Positions 1 to 11,655 of a DNA stretch of 64,000 nucleotides are shown here, in pieces. Below the pieces are notes generated by a model. It searched no databases. It was not told where the DNA came from and saw nothing but the letters and a program-made list of their open reading frames with translations. Source of the DNA: Neopestalotiopsis rosae (Eukaryota > Ascomycota > Sordariomycetes > Amphisphaeriales > Sporocadaceae); assembly GCA_023078685.1 (NCBI GenBank), contig JALGAS010000005.1:4154001-4218000 (forward strand). The letters are read 5' to 3'. Made by a program: the position numbers and the translations under genes. Position 1 is the stretch's first letter, and the number at the start of each line of letters is the position of its first letter.

Positions 1-440
1 GAAGAGTCGCACCAGTCGTATCGGCTACGGCAACATTCATCCCAGAGAAGCCTACGTTCTCCAGCGAGATACCTGTACTACCGGTACCAGGGGTTGCAAC
101 CAAGGGGTTGGACAGGATGGCATTACCTACATTGGTGAACGCCGAGTCCAGGATGGCGACGGAACCGACTGATATGAAAGCAAGCAAGTTAGTCCAGAAT
201 CCGAGTTGCCGGCTTGGGTCAAAGAGGTAGGCCCGCATATGAAGCACTCACTGTACCCAACACCAACGTCACCCACCAATTCGAAACCTGTTCTAACGTT
301 GTTCCAACGTTGTTCATGGTGATGGACTTCCGCACCCAGCCCCAGTCCCAGATGACCTGAACACCCACCGTAGGGAAAAATACAGAAGCGCACAGCAAAA
401 ATGCAAAAACATACAACACCGGGGATTCCCCAGTCGTCAC
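1..440 (-). pseudogene. GH55 glucan 1,3-beta-glucosidase relic, 5'-truncated and frameshifted, running off the window edge
   Basis: On the minus strand a stretch reads VQVIWDWGW, then a segment ending in GFELVGDVGVGY, then (after a good GTGAGT...CAG intron at 169-251) IGSVAILDSAFTNVG and ATPGTGSTG. This is the beta-helix region of fungal GH55 beta-1,3-glucanases (pectate-lyase-like superfamily), secreted enzymes that act on fungal wall glucan. Two defects are visible. The frame shifts between VIWDWGW and GFELVGD because an 11-bp unit is duplicated. Upstream of about 376 the conserved N-terminal half is absent and only an unrelated open frame to 440 remains. The 3' part continues beyond position 1. 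The family call rests on remembered family motifs. Whether the rest of the gene outside the window is intact is unknown. Confidence 0.72.
294..315. repeat. 11-bp tandem duplication that breaks the GH55 frame
   Basis: CTAACGTTGTT (294-304) is followed directly by CCAACGTTGTT (305-315), two copies differing at one base. Eleven is not a multiple of three. The reading frame before the duplication matches GH55, and the frame after it matches GH55 in another phase. One copy is therefore most simply an insertion. Confidence 0.85.
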
Positions 441-1055
441 CGACCTGAGTACTGATCCGGCGGTCGCCAGCTTATCTAGGGCAGAGCGGACGGGATGCCG
501 AGTATTCTAGCGCCTATGGTCGTATGTGCTGATATTTTCTCAAAAGTCAATATATAATTAATTGCCTTGGTACATTTACCGCATCCAAGCGCAAGCATCC
601 AGTCCGATTGTCACCATATTCCTTCAAGGTCTTGATATCAGTCACCAATTCGCGCGAAATCCATAATCTCTCAAATATCTAAGAATCTAGCCGGAGAGTG
701 AATAAGTTTGAGAACATCCATGACATTGCTGCTTATTGCGGGTATTGCTCGTGTTGTATCCTTGGTGTCGAAGGAGCCGCGGAAGAGCAAAAATAACTAA
801 ACTCAAAAAAAAAAAAAAAAAAAAAAAAAAGGGCGGGGACGCCGCAGCTTCCGCGGTCGGTTTTTGAAGATTGATTATGTCGTGGATTGTTTCTTATATG
901 CTTGAATGAAAACGCTTGGCCTTCGAAGCGTCCGATTCCAATCGGTAGGTACGTACACACTAGGCTGAGCGATGTGAAGACGTGAGCTTGGATAGTGTCA
1001 CGCCATCGTCCATCTATACGATACACACGATGAGAGCTTAGCTACCGAACCTCAC
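441..1055. other. Intergenic stretch with a 26-nt poly(A) run
   Basis: No convincing gene. It contains an uninterrupted A26 run at 805-830. I saw no target-site duplication or coding remnant beside it, so there is no case for a retroelement. Confidence 0.6.
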
Positions 1056-2987
1056 TTAGGACTCTTCTTCTGTTAGTGTAGTGGAAGACGTGGCCCCAGG
1101 CGATGGCCCGACTGGTTCATCTGCTTTGTCCCTGTAGCAAAATACATCAGCGAGTTAAATCTCACAAGGAAAAGGCTCTCGAGGCGCCTACTTTGAATTC
1201 CCAGGTCCATCTTCTTCCACTTTCAATCTCTCAATACGTTTGATGAGTTTACGGTCAGCCTTTTCGGGCGGCCCTGGGCGCAATGGCTCATCGCCCGCCA
1301 CGAGCGTGATGTAAAGTGTATTAGTAGTAGCATCAGACCTGTGGTACGGTGCGAACCGCGAAATGAACATCCGGCACAGTCGCGTATCCAAATCGAATTC
1401 CACTGTTTGCTTGCCTGACACAATATGTTTCTCCATATCTGCAATCACGTCAAGAGGTACAGGTTCCTTCTCCCCAACAGTTGTCAGCTGCGAGATGATG
1501 GGAGCTACATCTTGAAGTGGTACAAGCGCGTATCGTAGTGGTCGCGACGCCGAAGCATTTCGCTGGCACAGAACTACGACATCCTCGACCTTGTCGTATC
1601 TCTTGTACAACGAGTATAGGACAAGGCATACGGAAACTGTGGACGTCGACAGATGGAATTTTTGGTTGTACGATCGCCACTGCTCTGCAGGCCAGCCCAT
1701 CTTCGGGACAAGTCTCATATCTGCTGGCAAAGGAGAAATTTCCAAATGCAACATAGGATGCTGTGAGCTGTGTAAGTTTTCGGACATGCGCTGGTCTACA
1801 TCTTTTGCGATATAGATGACCTTTCGCTCGATTGCAGTCAAGTCAGAGGTTGTGATGGTGGCAGGAAGTTCTCGGACGTAAATGTTGTCGCGGTAGTGCC
1901 GAATGGCAATGTGGACAACATTATTGTCCGGGAAAAGCGTACATCTGAGGAGCGTTCTTTGAGTAAATCCTATAGTTTCGGATAGTAGCTCGGCATCAAT
2001 GCGTATCCCCTTGTTAGTGACGGAATACTCTTTCACTTGTCCGCCTGCTACCCAGCTCAAACTTGCCCGAGACTTGGACTCAATCCGGTAGTAAGATGCG
2101 AACTCAGCTGCAGAACGAGCTAGAAGTCCTCTGTAGGACTGCGTGAAATGTGTTGCCTGCCAGCAGAACAAAGACATATCCGTGCTATTCTTGATGATCT
2201 CTTCTTGTAGTCGTTGAAAAGCTCGATGTCCCTCGCCGTAGAGCATTGGCATATTGACTAGTTAGGGATGTCAGTGGTAAGGATCATTGATGTTAGTCTC
2301 GGAAGATGTTTGCATACCTTGAAATAGACCTAGAAGACAGTACGCAGCATCTTCGATTCTGGTAGTCTCTCTGTCTGAAGCCCAGGACATTCTTTCTGCA
2401 ATGGCAACATCATAGATGGTCTCGCTATTCCTGAAGACACGCATACTTTGTCCACGTATTCCCGTTATAGAGGACAATTCGCGCATGATGAAAGGGTCGG
2501 TCTTGAGGCCCCTGCATCTCCACGTCGCGTCATAGAACTCCAACTTCCGAGGTGCGAGCAGCTCCTGCAGCGTCCAACCCCTACGAAACCAACGACATTT
2601 CTGTCGTCCTTTTTCGTCCAGCCACAGCGTATCTGGGTTCCCGGACAGGTTCGACACCCCATGTAGATCGGACAAGAAGGCAAAACAAACACTCGACTCC
2701 TTATACCACTCGAACATGGAGTTGATCGCCTCAGATAACTCTGCGCTGGAGGACTTGTCGATGCAACACGTGTCCACCCATGCGTAATCGATCATGGCAG
2801 CGGCGGCCAGGTCACAGGTCTTCTTGATCTTCGCAAAACCGCGCCGACTCTTCGCTATTTCCAAGGTTGCAAAGTCCTGAAATGACACCTCGTCATCTTC
2901 CCAGGTATGCGAAAGGGTTGCATACTGAGGTAAATGAGGCGGGACAAAATTCTCAAGTTTAAGATTTTTCACATTTATGAGCCACAT
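1056..2987 (-). CDS. HET-domain (heterokaryon incompatibility) protein
   Basis: Three exons: 2318-2987, 1192-2257 and 1056-1131, giving about 603 aa. The HET domain (PF06985) fills the N-terminal half, with YATLSHTWEDDEVSF, YAWVDTCCIDKSS, WFRRGWTLQELLAP and, across the first intron, GLFQVNMPMLYGEG. HET proteins are cytosolic self/non-self recognition factors whose activation triggers cell death on hyphal fusion; many are orphan paralogues of unknown trigger. The C-terminal half has no domain I recognise. The last exon is inferred: without it translation stops at 1188 after PGNSK, but a 60-nt GTAGGC...TACAG intron restores frame and adds 25 residues rich in Ser, Thr and Glu. No NACHT, WD40 or ankyrin repeats are present, so this is the short HET-only architecture. 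Confidence 0.88.
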
Positions 2988-5488
2988 CTTGCTGGAGGCA
3001 ATGGGCGTAAATAGTCTTCAGGACAGCCTCGCAAACTGCACAGGGCATTCTACTGGAAGACTGCAAATTGCAGATATGGCTGGCCTCTACCCCGCACCCC
3101 CGCCTCAGCCAATTATGAAATCAACAACTTGATATAATGAAAGGTATTAAGTATAGCGATTATGTGCCGCACACTCGCGTTGCCTATCAGTCAAGTTCTG
3201 ACAAAGGCACGTTAAAACTTCGGAGCGATTTGCCTAATACTGATGTAGTCAATCTAGAAGTAACGCAGGTGACGTAGACATGGTATCGCCAGGCTGCTGG
3301 CAGGTCGCTCTATGATAAGCGATAGCAATGCTTGCCTTAAGGGTCCAAGACTGTGGCAACCCCCCAGGAAACAAGCGATGGGCAAGAAGTCATTCAGGAA
3401 ACGATTAGAACAGGTATTCTCTGAGTGTAGTGAAGCAAAACGGTAGGGCGCATCGATGGCAACGATGGATCTTACCACCAAACCATTGGCGCAGTAATTG
3501 GTTCACAATTTAATTTGTTGAAGACAACTGCTTCAGAACTGCTGATGACCAAAGGATTTGGACTGGCGTCTTATGGGCGTCGACGTCGAGTGTCACGAAC
3601 CTAGATAACTCGGCTGATAGCTTATCTAACCTTATCATTATGCACCAGTAGTGAGTATTCCTTGTAAGCTGGTGCGCAAAGTGCGCTATTATGAGATGGG
3701 CCGGACTGACAGTGGCCGGTGACCACCGTGATGGGCACTGCCATGGCCCATCACAGCCTGGGCCGCTTGACAGGTTGCAGCAGCATAAGGCGTACCAGAA
3801 ATGTTTGTGTGTACTCCGACGTCGCAGAGAAGTTCAAACTCTTGAAAGCCCTCATGTGTTCACTACTGGTACTATAATGATCGGCTTCCAGAGAAGAAAC
3901 CCAATGAGTCGTGCGTCTCGTGTTGAATCTTGATTGATGCCCTTGTTCAATGCTTGTTTCTCTCCCTTCAGGCCTCTCAGTTTGTGCTGGTCCCACTGAC
4001 GACGGGCCGTTTCAACCTTATTTGCCCGCGCCGTGCCCTGTCTTCCCCTAAAGCGGTCCACATATCCACTGGAGGCGCCCTCGTCTTTCGTCGAATATGC
4101 AAACTGCCGTGGGAAGAAAAAGTTTATCTCCTAGACCCTTTATTACCGGCAGCTTGGATTAATGAGTGCTTACCAGCGCCTGACAAATGATGCTCTGACA
4201 AAGAATCACCAATCAAGAAATGGTGCTCGGCGAGACTGTCTCTCCCCACTTAGCTCCCGAGATTTGCCCAGGAACACCATGTTGCTATTCTTGCCTGGTC
4301 CGTGGGCCATGTGCGCTATTTCAGCGATTCGCCGGTCATACTCGGTGGTATTTGTCCAGAGAAACGGCCCTTTAGGATTCTGATATGCCAATTTCGGCTT
4401 CTTCCTATTCACTACCTGCCGGTAATAAAGCAATTATGCGACCTTAATCGGAGCAAGATAAGCCTTTTGACATCCAGATGCCGCTGCTTGGCAACGCGCC
4501 CCATTTGCTATCGCGCTTTTGCTGATGATTCAGGCCCGTCGTCAATGCAGCGTTCCTGGAATCCACCATCTTGATACACTTTCAATAACACAGCTCGAGT
4601 CATTAACCTTGCCACGATGCATCGTTCAAGAGGCGCACCTTCTGTATTCCGTATGCCTGGCCGAGAACTAGGCTATGGGTATAGGTGGCTCTCGTACATT
4701 TTCGTGGATCTTGCCATCACGGACAGGCAATTTGTTGCTGAACAGCTGGACGCCCTTTTTTGACGATCAGGATTATCACCACAAGCCCATTAGTCCCACA
4801 AGAAATGAATGGACACCATGAATTGTCGTCGTGTTGCCTTGCCCAGAGATGGAAAGACGGATAACAATCCTGCACAGAGTACGGCCTCAGTGGAAGGACC
4901 ACTGGTGCCCATCCATCTCTCAAATTTTGCTCAGGATGCTTTGGGCAGTGAAAACAAAGATTCTATGGGACCGGATTTAGACGCAATTGTGCAATTGTAT
5001 GGTATACTCCGTATATCCATTGCTTTGGTGCAAATATTCGGACTGGCCGGGACCGCGAGTGGATCGGGTACCCTTCAGGCGGCGCCGGTCCACTCCGGAG
5101 GAGCACTGGCAAGCGTGATGGTATCACATAAGCATCGTTGCAAAACCAGGGCGACACGATTACATGATACCACTGTTCTGGATTCCTGCCGTGATCGGGA
5201 GCCGTCACTATCCCTCCCACCAGAATATGTCAGATGGGCTCGGAGCTGACTAAACTTCTTATCGGGCCGCACAGAAATGAGCCCCATATTCTCTTCAAGT
5301 TGATACTGGATGGTGAAAGTTCTATGGATCCACCATCATCACGCCTGAAGACCAAGCCTTGACTATGAAGCTCAACGACAGCCCAGTATGTATATATTGG
5401 AGTCGAAGATGTGCTGAGAATATCATCGTTTAGCAGTACTACAGCATTTCATCACAAGCTAGCAGGCTGTTCTTGACTTTCTGACACC
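2988..5488. other. Gene-free stretch upstream of the HET and GMC genes
   Basis: Short open frames exist in all frames (the longest about 146 codons, 4809-5249 plus), but none has a recognisable domain, consistent frame or splice context. I see no inverted terminal repeats or transposase remnant. The right end carries the promoter of the GMC gene. Confidence 0.55.
5391..5397 (+). promoter_or_regulatory. TATA box of the GMC oxidoreductase gene
   Basis: TATATAT lies 92 bp upstream of the chosen ATG at 5489, a plausible distance for a fungal core promoter with a short leader. Confidence 0.5.
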
Positions 5489-7425
5489 ATGCGCACCCAT
5501 ATCCTGACGTGCGTTTTGCCACTGGCCATTGCCGGTGTTGTCCAAAGGAGGTCCAACGATGAAGTCGACTATATCGTTGTCGGTGGCGGTACAAGTGGCC
5601 TAGTTGTTGCGAAGCGATTGTGAGTACTACAAACCACGACTTTTTCTTTTTCTTTTCGTGACTTTCTTGAAACTCCCCTCTCCTCGTAAATCAGAACGCT
5701 GGAAGCTAATGGATGTCAACTGAGTAGGTCAGAAGATCCGACCGTCTCCGTCCTCGTGATTGAGGCTGGTGACTCTGTCTACAACAACGAAAATGTCACG
5801 AATGTGAACGGCTATGGATTGGCGTTTGGTACTGATATCGACTACGCCTTTGAATCAGTGAACCAGACATATGCCGATGGCAAGGCTCAGACGTTACGCG
5901 CTGGCAAGGCGCTTGGTGGAACCAGTACTATCAATGGTAGGTTCTTACCTGCATCTCGTGCGTATTTCGTACTAATTGCTTCAAAGGTATGGCCTACACA
6001 CGAACCGAGTCGGCTCAAGTGGATGCCTGGGAGCTAGTCGGAAACAAAGGCTGGAATTGGAACAGTCTTTTCCCTTACTACCTCAAGAGTGAACACTTCC
6101 AAGCCCCCAGTGAGGCTAGAGAGGCTGCTGGACATCTAAGCTATGAAACAGAGGACCATGGCTTTGACGGTCCCCTTCTGACGGGGTGGCCCTACAGCGT
6201 GACAAATACCTCTCTCGTCAGTGATGTTGCTGCCACCTACGATTCAATGGGTCTTTCTGTCAACTCTGATTTGAATGGCGGCAGCATGGTTGGGTTCAGC
6301 GTGTTTCCCTCTCACGTCAACCAGGAACTGAACGTGCGAGAAGATGCGGCCAGGGCTTATTACTACCCATACCAGAACGCCACCAACTTGAAGGTACTTC
6401 TCAACACCCGGGCAAACAAGCTCGTCTGGACAACAGCGAACAGTTCAGACAGTGCGACCGCCGAGGGCGTATCAATCACGGACTCGAATGGCGAGACTAG
6501 GACAATCAAGGCCACCAAGGAAGTCATCATCTCGGCCGGTGCCCTCAGCTCCCCTAAGCTTCTTGAGCTCTCCGGTGTCGGAAACGCAGCAATCTTGAGC
6601 CAGTACGGAATCGACGTGGTCGTGGATCTCCCCACAGTGGGCGAGAACATGCAAGATCAGAGCAACAACGGCCTCGACTTTGGTCTCGCCACCAACTATA
6701 CCTTGGCCGACAAGACCGCCTTGGTGGCCTACCCCTCGGTCAACCACCTCTTTGGCAACCAGACCGCAAGCTTGGCCCAGCAGGTAAAGGCGAACCTTTC
6801 TTCGTACGCCGCACGCGTGGCTTCCGCGAACGGCAACGTCACCCGACCCACCGACCTCCTCGAGTTCTTTGAGCTGCAATACGACCTCATCTTCGAGTCC
6901 CAGGTGCCCTTTGCCGAAGTCCTCATCAACTTTGCCAGCACCGAGTGGGCCTCCGAGTTCTGGTCCCTTCTGCCCTTCTCCCGCGGCAGCGTGCACATTC
7001 GCAGCAGCGATCCCGACGTGACCCCCGCCATTGACCCCAAGTACTTTATGCTCGAATTTGACGGTCGGGCACAGGCCGAAGTGGCGCGCTACGTCCGCAA
7101 GCTGTACGCGACCGAGCCCTTTGCGTCGTACAACTCGGGAGAGGTGTCGCCGGGCCTCGAGACCGTGCCCGCGTCGGCCGACGACGAGGCGTGGGTGTCC
7201 TGGATCAAGGAGACCTACCGCTCCAACTTCCACGCGGTCGGTACCGCGGCCATGATGCCTAGAGAGAAGGGAGGCGTCGTGGACACTGAGCTCAAGGTCT
7301 ACGGAACTAGCAACGTTCGTGTTGTTGATGCCTCCGTCGTTCCCTTCCAGGTTTGTGGACACTCTGTGTCGACCTTGTACGCGGTCGCAGAGCGGGCCTC
7401 GGACTTTATTCGTGGAAGGCAGTAG
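5489..7425 (+). CDS. Secreted GMC-family FAD oxidoreductase
   Basis: Three exons: 5489-5619, 5728-5936 and 5987-7425, giving 592 aa. A hydrophobic N-terminus (TCVLPLAIAGVV) suggests secretion. The FAD Rossmann motif VGGGTSG follows at once, then the GMC signatures GKALGGTSTINGMAYTR (across intron 2) and GALSSPKLLELSGVG. The C-terminal catalytic region has NFHAVGTAAMM and CGHSVSTLYAVAERA, supplying the conserved histidines. Many N-glycosylation sequons (NVT, NQT, NTS) fit an extracellular enzyme. The family oxidises alcohols and sugars (glucose oxidase, aryl-alcohol oxidase, choline-dehydrogenase-like); the substrate cannot be read here. Exon 3 becomes very GC-rich at third positions after about 6640, which explains long spurious antisense frames. 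A TATA box sits 92 bp upstream. Length and motifs look complete and functional. Confidence 0.92.
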
Positions 7426-7808
7426 GTGCATAGCTTGAAGTACTTTATTTGACTGTATATAGTTCTCATCAATTGGAATGCAATTCTTTCCATGAATGGA
7501 CGGCTGTTTCTTCGCAAGCGACTTAAAACCTCAAATGGTACTTGGGGATCGTACACCACTGGAAACAAGAAGCCGTTCCGCAAACGAGGTCGACATTTTT
7601 CAGGCTATGTAGACTTCAGTCATTTCAAGCTGCGATCATCATCACATTTTGATATGCAAGACTTAAAAGCAATGATTTTCAATAAAACTCCATATAGCTT
7701 AACCCAATGATGTTTCCTTGCCCAAATCGACAACCATATCCCTCACTCCAAAAACTGCCATTGTATACCAAGTGTTGATCCCCGAGAAACGATGCTCATG
7801 CAGCCACA
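7426..7808. other. Convergent 3' spacer
   Basis: Separates the 3' ends of the GMC gene and the small secreted protein gene. It contains an AATAAA-type element at 7681-7686 but no coding signal. Confidence 0.5.
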
Positions 7809-8210
7809 TTAGCACTCGTAAGAAGCATAGTAGGGTCCCGGGTGCCCAGCGAGGCCGGTGAGGCACATGAACTCGCCGTCGTCGGACTCGGCCAGGTCGC
7901 CGTCGTCCTTGGCCTGCTCCTTTGTGCTCTCGTAAATGACCTCGCCCTCGCACTCGAGCGAGTCCCCGGCGTAGACCTTGACGGTGCAGCCGTCGTCCCA
8001 CTCGGTCACCTTCATGGCCTTGAGGTCGTAGTAGGCCATCATGCAGCTGTTGCTGTCGCCCGACAGGCCGCCGGCCTCGTTGTCCGCGGCCGTGTCGCCC
8101 TGCTTGGCGCAGTTGGACTGGGTGCCCCAGAACTCGAGCAGCCAGGCGTTGGCGGCTGAGGCGCTGAAAAGGGCCAGTGCGACGGATGTGAAAGTGCGAG
8201 AGGCGTGCAT
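7809..8210 (-). CDS. Small secreted cysteine-rich protein, unrecognised family
   Basis: Single exon, 133 aa. The N-terminus is a signal peptide (TSVALALFSASAANA, probable cleavage near residue 22). The mature part has six cysteines (34, 56, 75, 87, 116, 133), the last being the final residue, an even number compatible with three disulfides. It is acidic (clusters of Asp/Glu around residues 98-113) and ends in a Gly/Pro/Tyr-rich tail. This profile is typical of small secreted fungal proteins, some of which are effectors, but I do not recognise the family and assign no function. A TATATAAGG element about 220 bp upstream suggests strong regulated transcription. It sits between two other secreted-protein genes. 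Confidence 0.8.
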   Translation of the reverse strand: MHASRTFTSVALALFSASAANAWLLEFWGTQSNCAKQGDTAADNEAGGLSGDSNSCMMAYYDLKAMKVTEWDDGCTVKVYAGDSLECEGEVIYESTKEQAKDDGDLAESDDGEFMCLTGLAGHPGPYYASYEC

Positions 8211-9210
8211 TTTGTCTTGTGTGTAGGAGAAGGTGGAATAGGTTTAGCTCGTCTTGTTGTTATGGTGTTAATGGCGAGACTGTCTTAAGACTATTGCGCG
8301 AATGTTTTGAGTGTGGATAGTATGTTGGAAAAGATGTGATATTGAGTTGGGATTTGTGAGTGTGGTGATTGCTTTGGACGTGTGTTTGATGAGATGATTT
8401 GAATGAGAATTGAGGTGATTCAGTTTGACCTTATATACACATTCGTGACCTGTGCATTGGAAATTAGAAGTATATCATCATTCTCGGAACCGAATATTTG
8501 GTAAACATCACAGTCTGCGGCTCGCTATACTGACGTCTGCCCAGTAGTCAGGATTCATGGGATTATAGACTTAGCGTCATTCGCATGGTCCAAACGGGAA
8601 GGATCAATTTGCTAAAGATTTTTTTTTTTTTTAGAACAATCGCTGCTGACGATCGCGAGCCAAATGTGAGGTAGGCTTGGCAGGGGTATGTTCCTAGACT
8701 CTTGGCAACTCCAGCGGTCCACCAGAAGGAATCAAACCAGCCTCACGTCGATCACTGGCCTGAAGATCGCTAATATGCTCCTGCGCATATGGACGAGTAA
8801 ATAGTCAAAGAAACAGGAGAATTGTCTTTCAACGATCTGCACTTCGTGTAATCCCAAAAATTAATTTCAGGCAATAAACATTCCAAAGAAGTAACTTTTA
8901 ACGCTTCTCATCTACAAATAGATATTGCAGGGATGATGACGTCGAGGTGAGAAAGAATTGCAACATCTTCAGCAACTCTGATCAGATCTATCTTTGATAG
9001 CTTTACGATATCGAGACGATGAGAAGTCGACTATAGAAATTCTTGAATCAAGAATTTGAGTATAAATAAATGATTTTCCGCAACGTCTCAAACACTTTCA
9101 TTTCCCTGTCTCATCATCACAACATTCAACTTCTCAAAACAGTTAATCACACAAATTGTGTATTCCCAAATCCACAGAACCTTACACAAATCATTACTTT
9201 ATTCACAAAA
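8211..9210. promoter_or_regulatory. Divergent promoter region between two secreted-protein genes
   Basis: A TATATAAGG on the minus strand (8429-8437) serves the small secreted protein. TATAAATA on the plus strand (9061-9068) serves the downstream gene. A T-run lies near 8620-8632. Because the plus-strand TATA box ends just before an in-frame ATG at 9070, that ATG would be upstream of or at the transcription start, which supports the later ATG at 9211. Confidence 0.6.
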
Positions 9211-10441
9211 ATGGCTGCCAGAAGCGCTCTGTTGGCCGTTGCCGCCTTGGCTGCTCGAGCTCACGCCCAGAGCTCTGGTACATCAGACATTTACAGTGTC
9301 AACCAATGTCCGCCCGACTCTAACAACCTTGAAGCCTACAACTTGCAGTTGGACTGGTCCACAAGCTCTGATGGCAAGGGAAGCGAGTTCTCTGGTTGCT
9401 ATTCTACCAGCATTGACCTTCCTGATTGGCCCACGACGGACAATGGCAAGTACGAAGTCTGGGTTGATACATCATCATTTGGCGAGGGCTGTAGCATGCT
9501 GTTCTACAACCTCCTAGATTCCAATGAAGAGAGCAACAACTGGCCTTGCCGCTCCTTGTACCGCCAAGTCCAAAAGTCCGGAACACCATGTGGTGACCTG
9601 GATCTCACCAAAGAGTTTGGCTTCGCGTGAGTACCTCCACGTTTATAGCATAAGACGCTTAATCACAATCCCCACCCCCATCTTCTCAACCACCGGAACC
9701 ATATGTTGGATATCTCATGCAGCAACTAACATAAGATGATTTGATACAGATATTGTTGCGGCAGTATTTGCAACGACAACATAGACAGTTGGCCAGAGAC
9801 GAAGAAGCGCGGTGTCGTCCCAAAGCCACAGAAACGCGAGGCTAGCCCTCCACCCGCCAAGGACGTCACCAAGATCAAGCGAGCTCCCGTCTTTCAGCAG
9901 AAGCGCGATGATTGCAAGGTCAACCTACAGGAAGATCCCTACACCACCTACGGTGAACAGATCAAGATGGGTGATGTAGACACGTGCGAGAAGGACCAGA
10001 CCACCTGCGGCCGGAGTTACACATACAGCACTGGAACCGAGATCATGCACGGAACCACCCATGAAGATAGCACCGAGGTCGGCTTCTCCGAGTACATTGT
10101 CTTCTCCAATACCTTCTCCAATGGCTGGGAAGAGAGCACAACCGAAACCACCGAATTCTCGAACACGAAGAACATTGCTCCCGAGCCCGGCCATTCAGGA
10201 TATCCTACCTTCCAGCCACTCTTCATCTGTAAGTTCTTGATTTACGCGCATATCCAGCACACTGGTGCAAGGAAAAATTTCTGAGATGAGCGATAACTGA
10301 CCACTTTGATTCGTAGGCGCCAAGGCAACTGTCGAGGGAGACTGTGGCGATGTATCGGTCAATGGAGACACTGTCTGCATGCAGAAGTACCTTCCAAACA
10401 ACATCCCTGACGGCCACTGGCTCATGGTCACGACTGACTAA
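9211..10441 (+). CDS. Secreted two-domain protein with four Kex2-type Lys-Arg sites in its linker
   Basis: Three exons: 9211-9626, 9750-10228 and 10317-10441, giving 339 aa. It starts with a signal peptide (SALLAVAALAARAHA). Residues about 20-150 form a Cys-containing N-terminal domain. A basic, Pro-rich linker then carries four Lys-Arg pairs at 158-159, 167-168, 182-183 and 190-191 (KKR, QKR, IKR, QKR), the signature of Kex2 processing in the Golgi. The C-terminal domain (about 192-339) is Ser/Thr/Asn-rich with alternating polar residues (SNTFSNGWEESTTETTEF) and several cysteines, ending HWLMVTTD. I do not recognise either domain. The alternation is reminiscent of beta-hairpins in secreted beta-rich proteins, but that is inference only. 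The start follows from the TATA box position and the signal peptide. Confidence 0.82.
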
Positions 10442-11655
10442 GTGACAACTGTCTCACTAGCCACGGATGAGCCAGTCAGTCTGTTGGACATCTCCTTATT
10501 GTTGAGAATATTGGAAAGGCCGCATTGTTAGGGGTGTTGGGGCGATCGCTACACTCATTTTCATTTGGATTTACGCAGGCAATGGAACATGGTTTTGGGT
10601 GCTAAAGTCTGTAAGATGGTTGGCGGCCACGGCTATGAATATCATCTAGGTATAACAGTACACGATTGCGTTGTTGATGAAAACTTGTCAGCTTAAGCCT
10701 GCCGCCCTGGGTTCAACAGTACGAACAGTGACCAATGATTTGCTGGTGATGCGAGGCAGTTATTATGAACCACACGAAAGCCTGGCGCGCAAACTTTAGT
10801 GCATTGGATGCTGGAATTAGTGGTCCCTTCTGGCTGGGCTTACAGTAGTGGCCTATGCTGGTTTTCCACCCTATCCAGCGCCAAGATCTCGCATCAACTG
10901 TTTGTATGAAATGCTGGCCATTCGCAGACAAGTCAGGCCTGGCGCCAAGAATAAACACCAAGGATGCAAAGTATGTTTTCAGTGACCCCACGGACCATAT
11001 CCCATTCTCAGAGGCACAGGACTTGCTCATAGCTCACTGATGCCCTCAAGTGCGGCCCCCACCCCCACGTACCGACGACGCACCACCACCCATGTAGACA
11101 TTGTTCAAGCAGATGGCACTTGGCAAACTGCCAGCCATATGCTCAAAGTGCTCACCTCTTACTAGTCTTCGTGGCTCAATGAACAGACAGAAGAAGGAGT
11201 GAAGATCGACTGGTGTAGGCAATATAGTCCTTGATCGCGTTTCGTAGAACAGCGAGAGTATGGAGTAGGTAGTTGCCCGTACCAAAGAAAGCTCTTACTG
11301 GGTATCACCTGGTGAGCTATCCCCAAAGCAACAGTATAATCGAATCAACATCGACATCCGGCAGTTCCGGACCTAGGATCGCCTATAACCAATAAGAGAA
11401 AATATGATGCACATGAAGCCACGACTTTTATTGGACAGTTTCATCCGAAGTAGTCATCTCATTGCCCTTTTGGGTATTCCCACTTCCCGATGGTACCTGA
11501 GTGAAATGCGACTTTCCTTCCTTTACGGTCTGTTTGTGTTTCGTGGCTATAATCGATACGATGGCTATAACTGATATCCGTTGGACATCCAAAATTGCCA
11601 ACTGGACAGCTTCAGAGCAGCAACACAAAAAAAGGGCCAACAGGAAACAACGAAA
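10442..11655. other. Intergenic stretch, no gene seen
   Basis: Holds only short frames without domains. The 11581 ATG is in frame with the next gene but adds 25 low-complexity residues before the conserved start. Confidence 0.5.

Noticed and set aside
805..830. A26 run as the tail of a LINE or processed pseudogene
   Set aside because: No target-site duplication, coding remnant or 5' structure accompanies it.
4809..5249. 146-codon plus-strand frame in the 3-5.4 kb spacer
   Set aside because: No domain, mixed composition, no supporting splice structure, and an overlapping minus frame is equally open.
6472..7431. 319-codon minus-strand open frame opposite the GMC oxidoreductase
   Set aside because: The plus strand has a complete GMC protein with catalytic motifs. 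The antisense frame is low-complexity (Gly/Val/His/Arg) and results from third-position GC bias.
9070..9210. Upstream in-frame start for the Kex2-site protein
   Set aside because: The TATA box ends at 9068, so this ATG would precede transcription start. The signal peptide begins at 9211.
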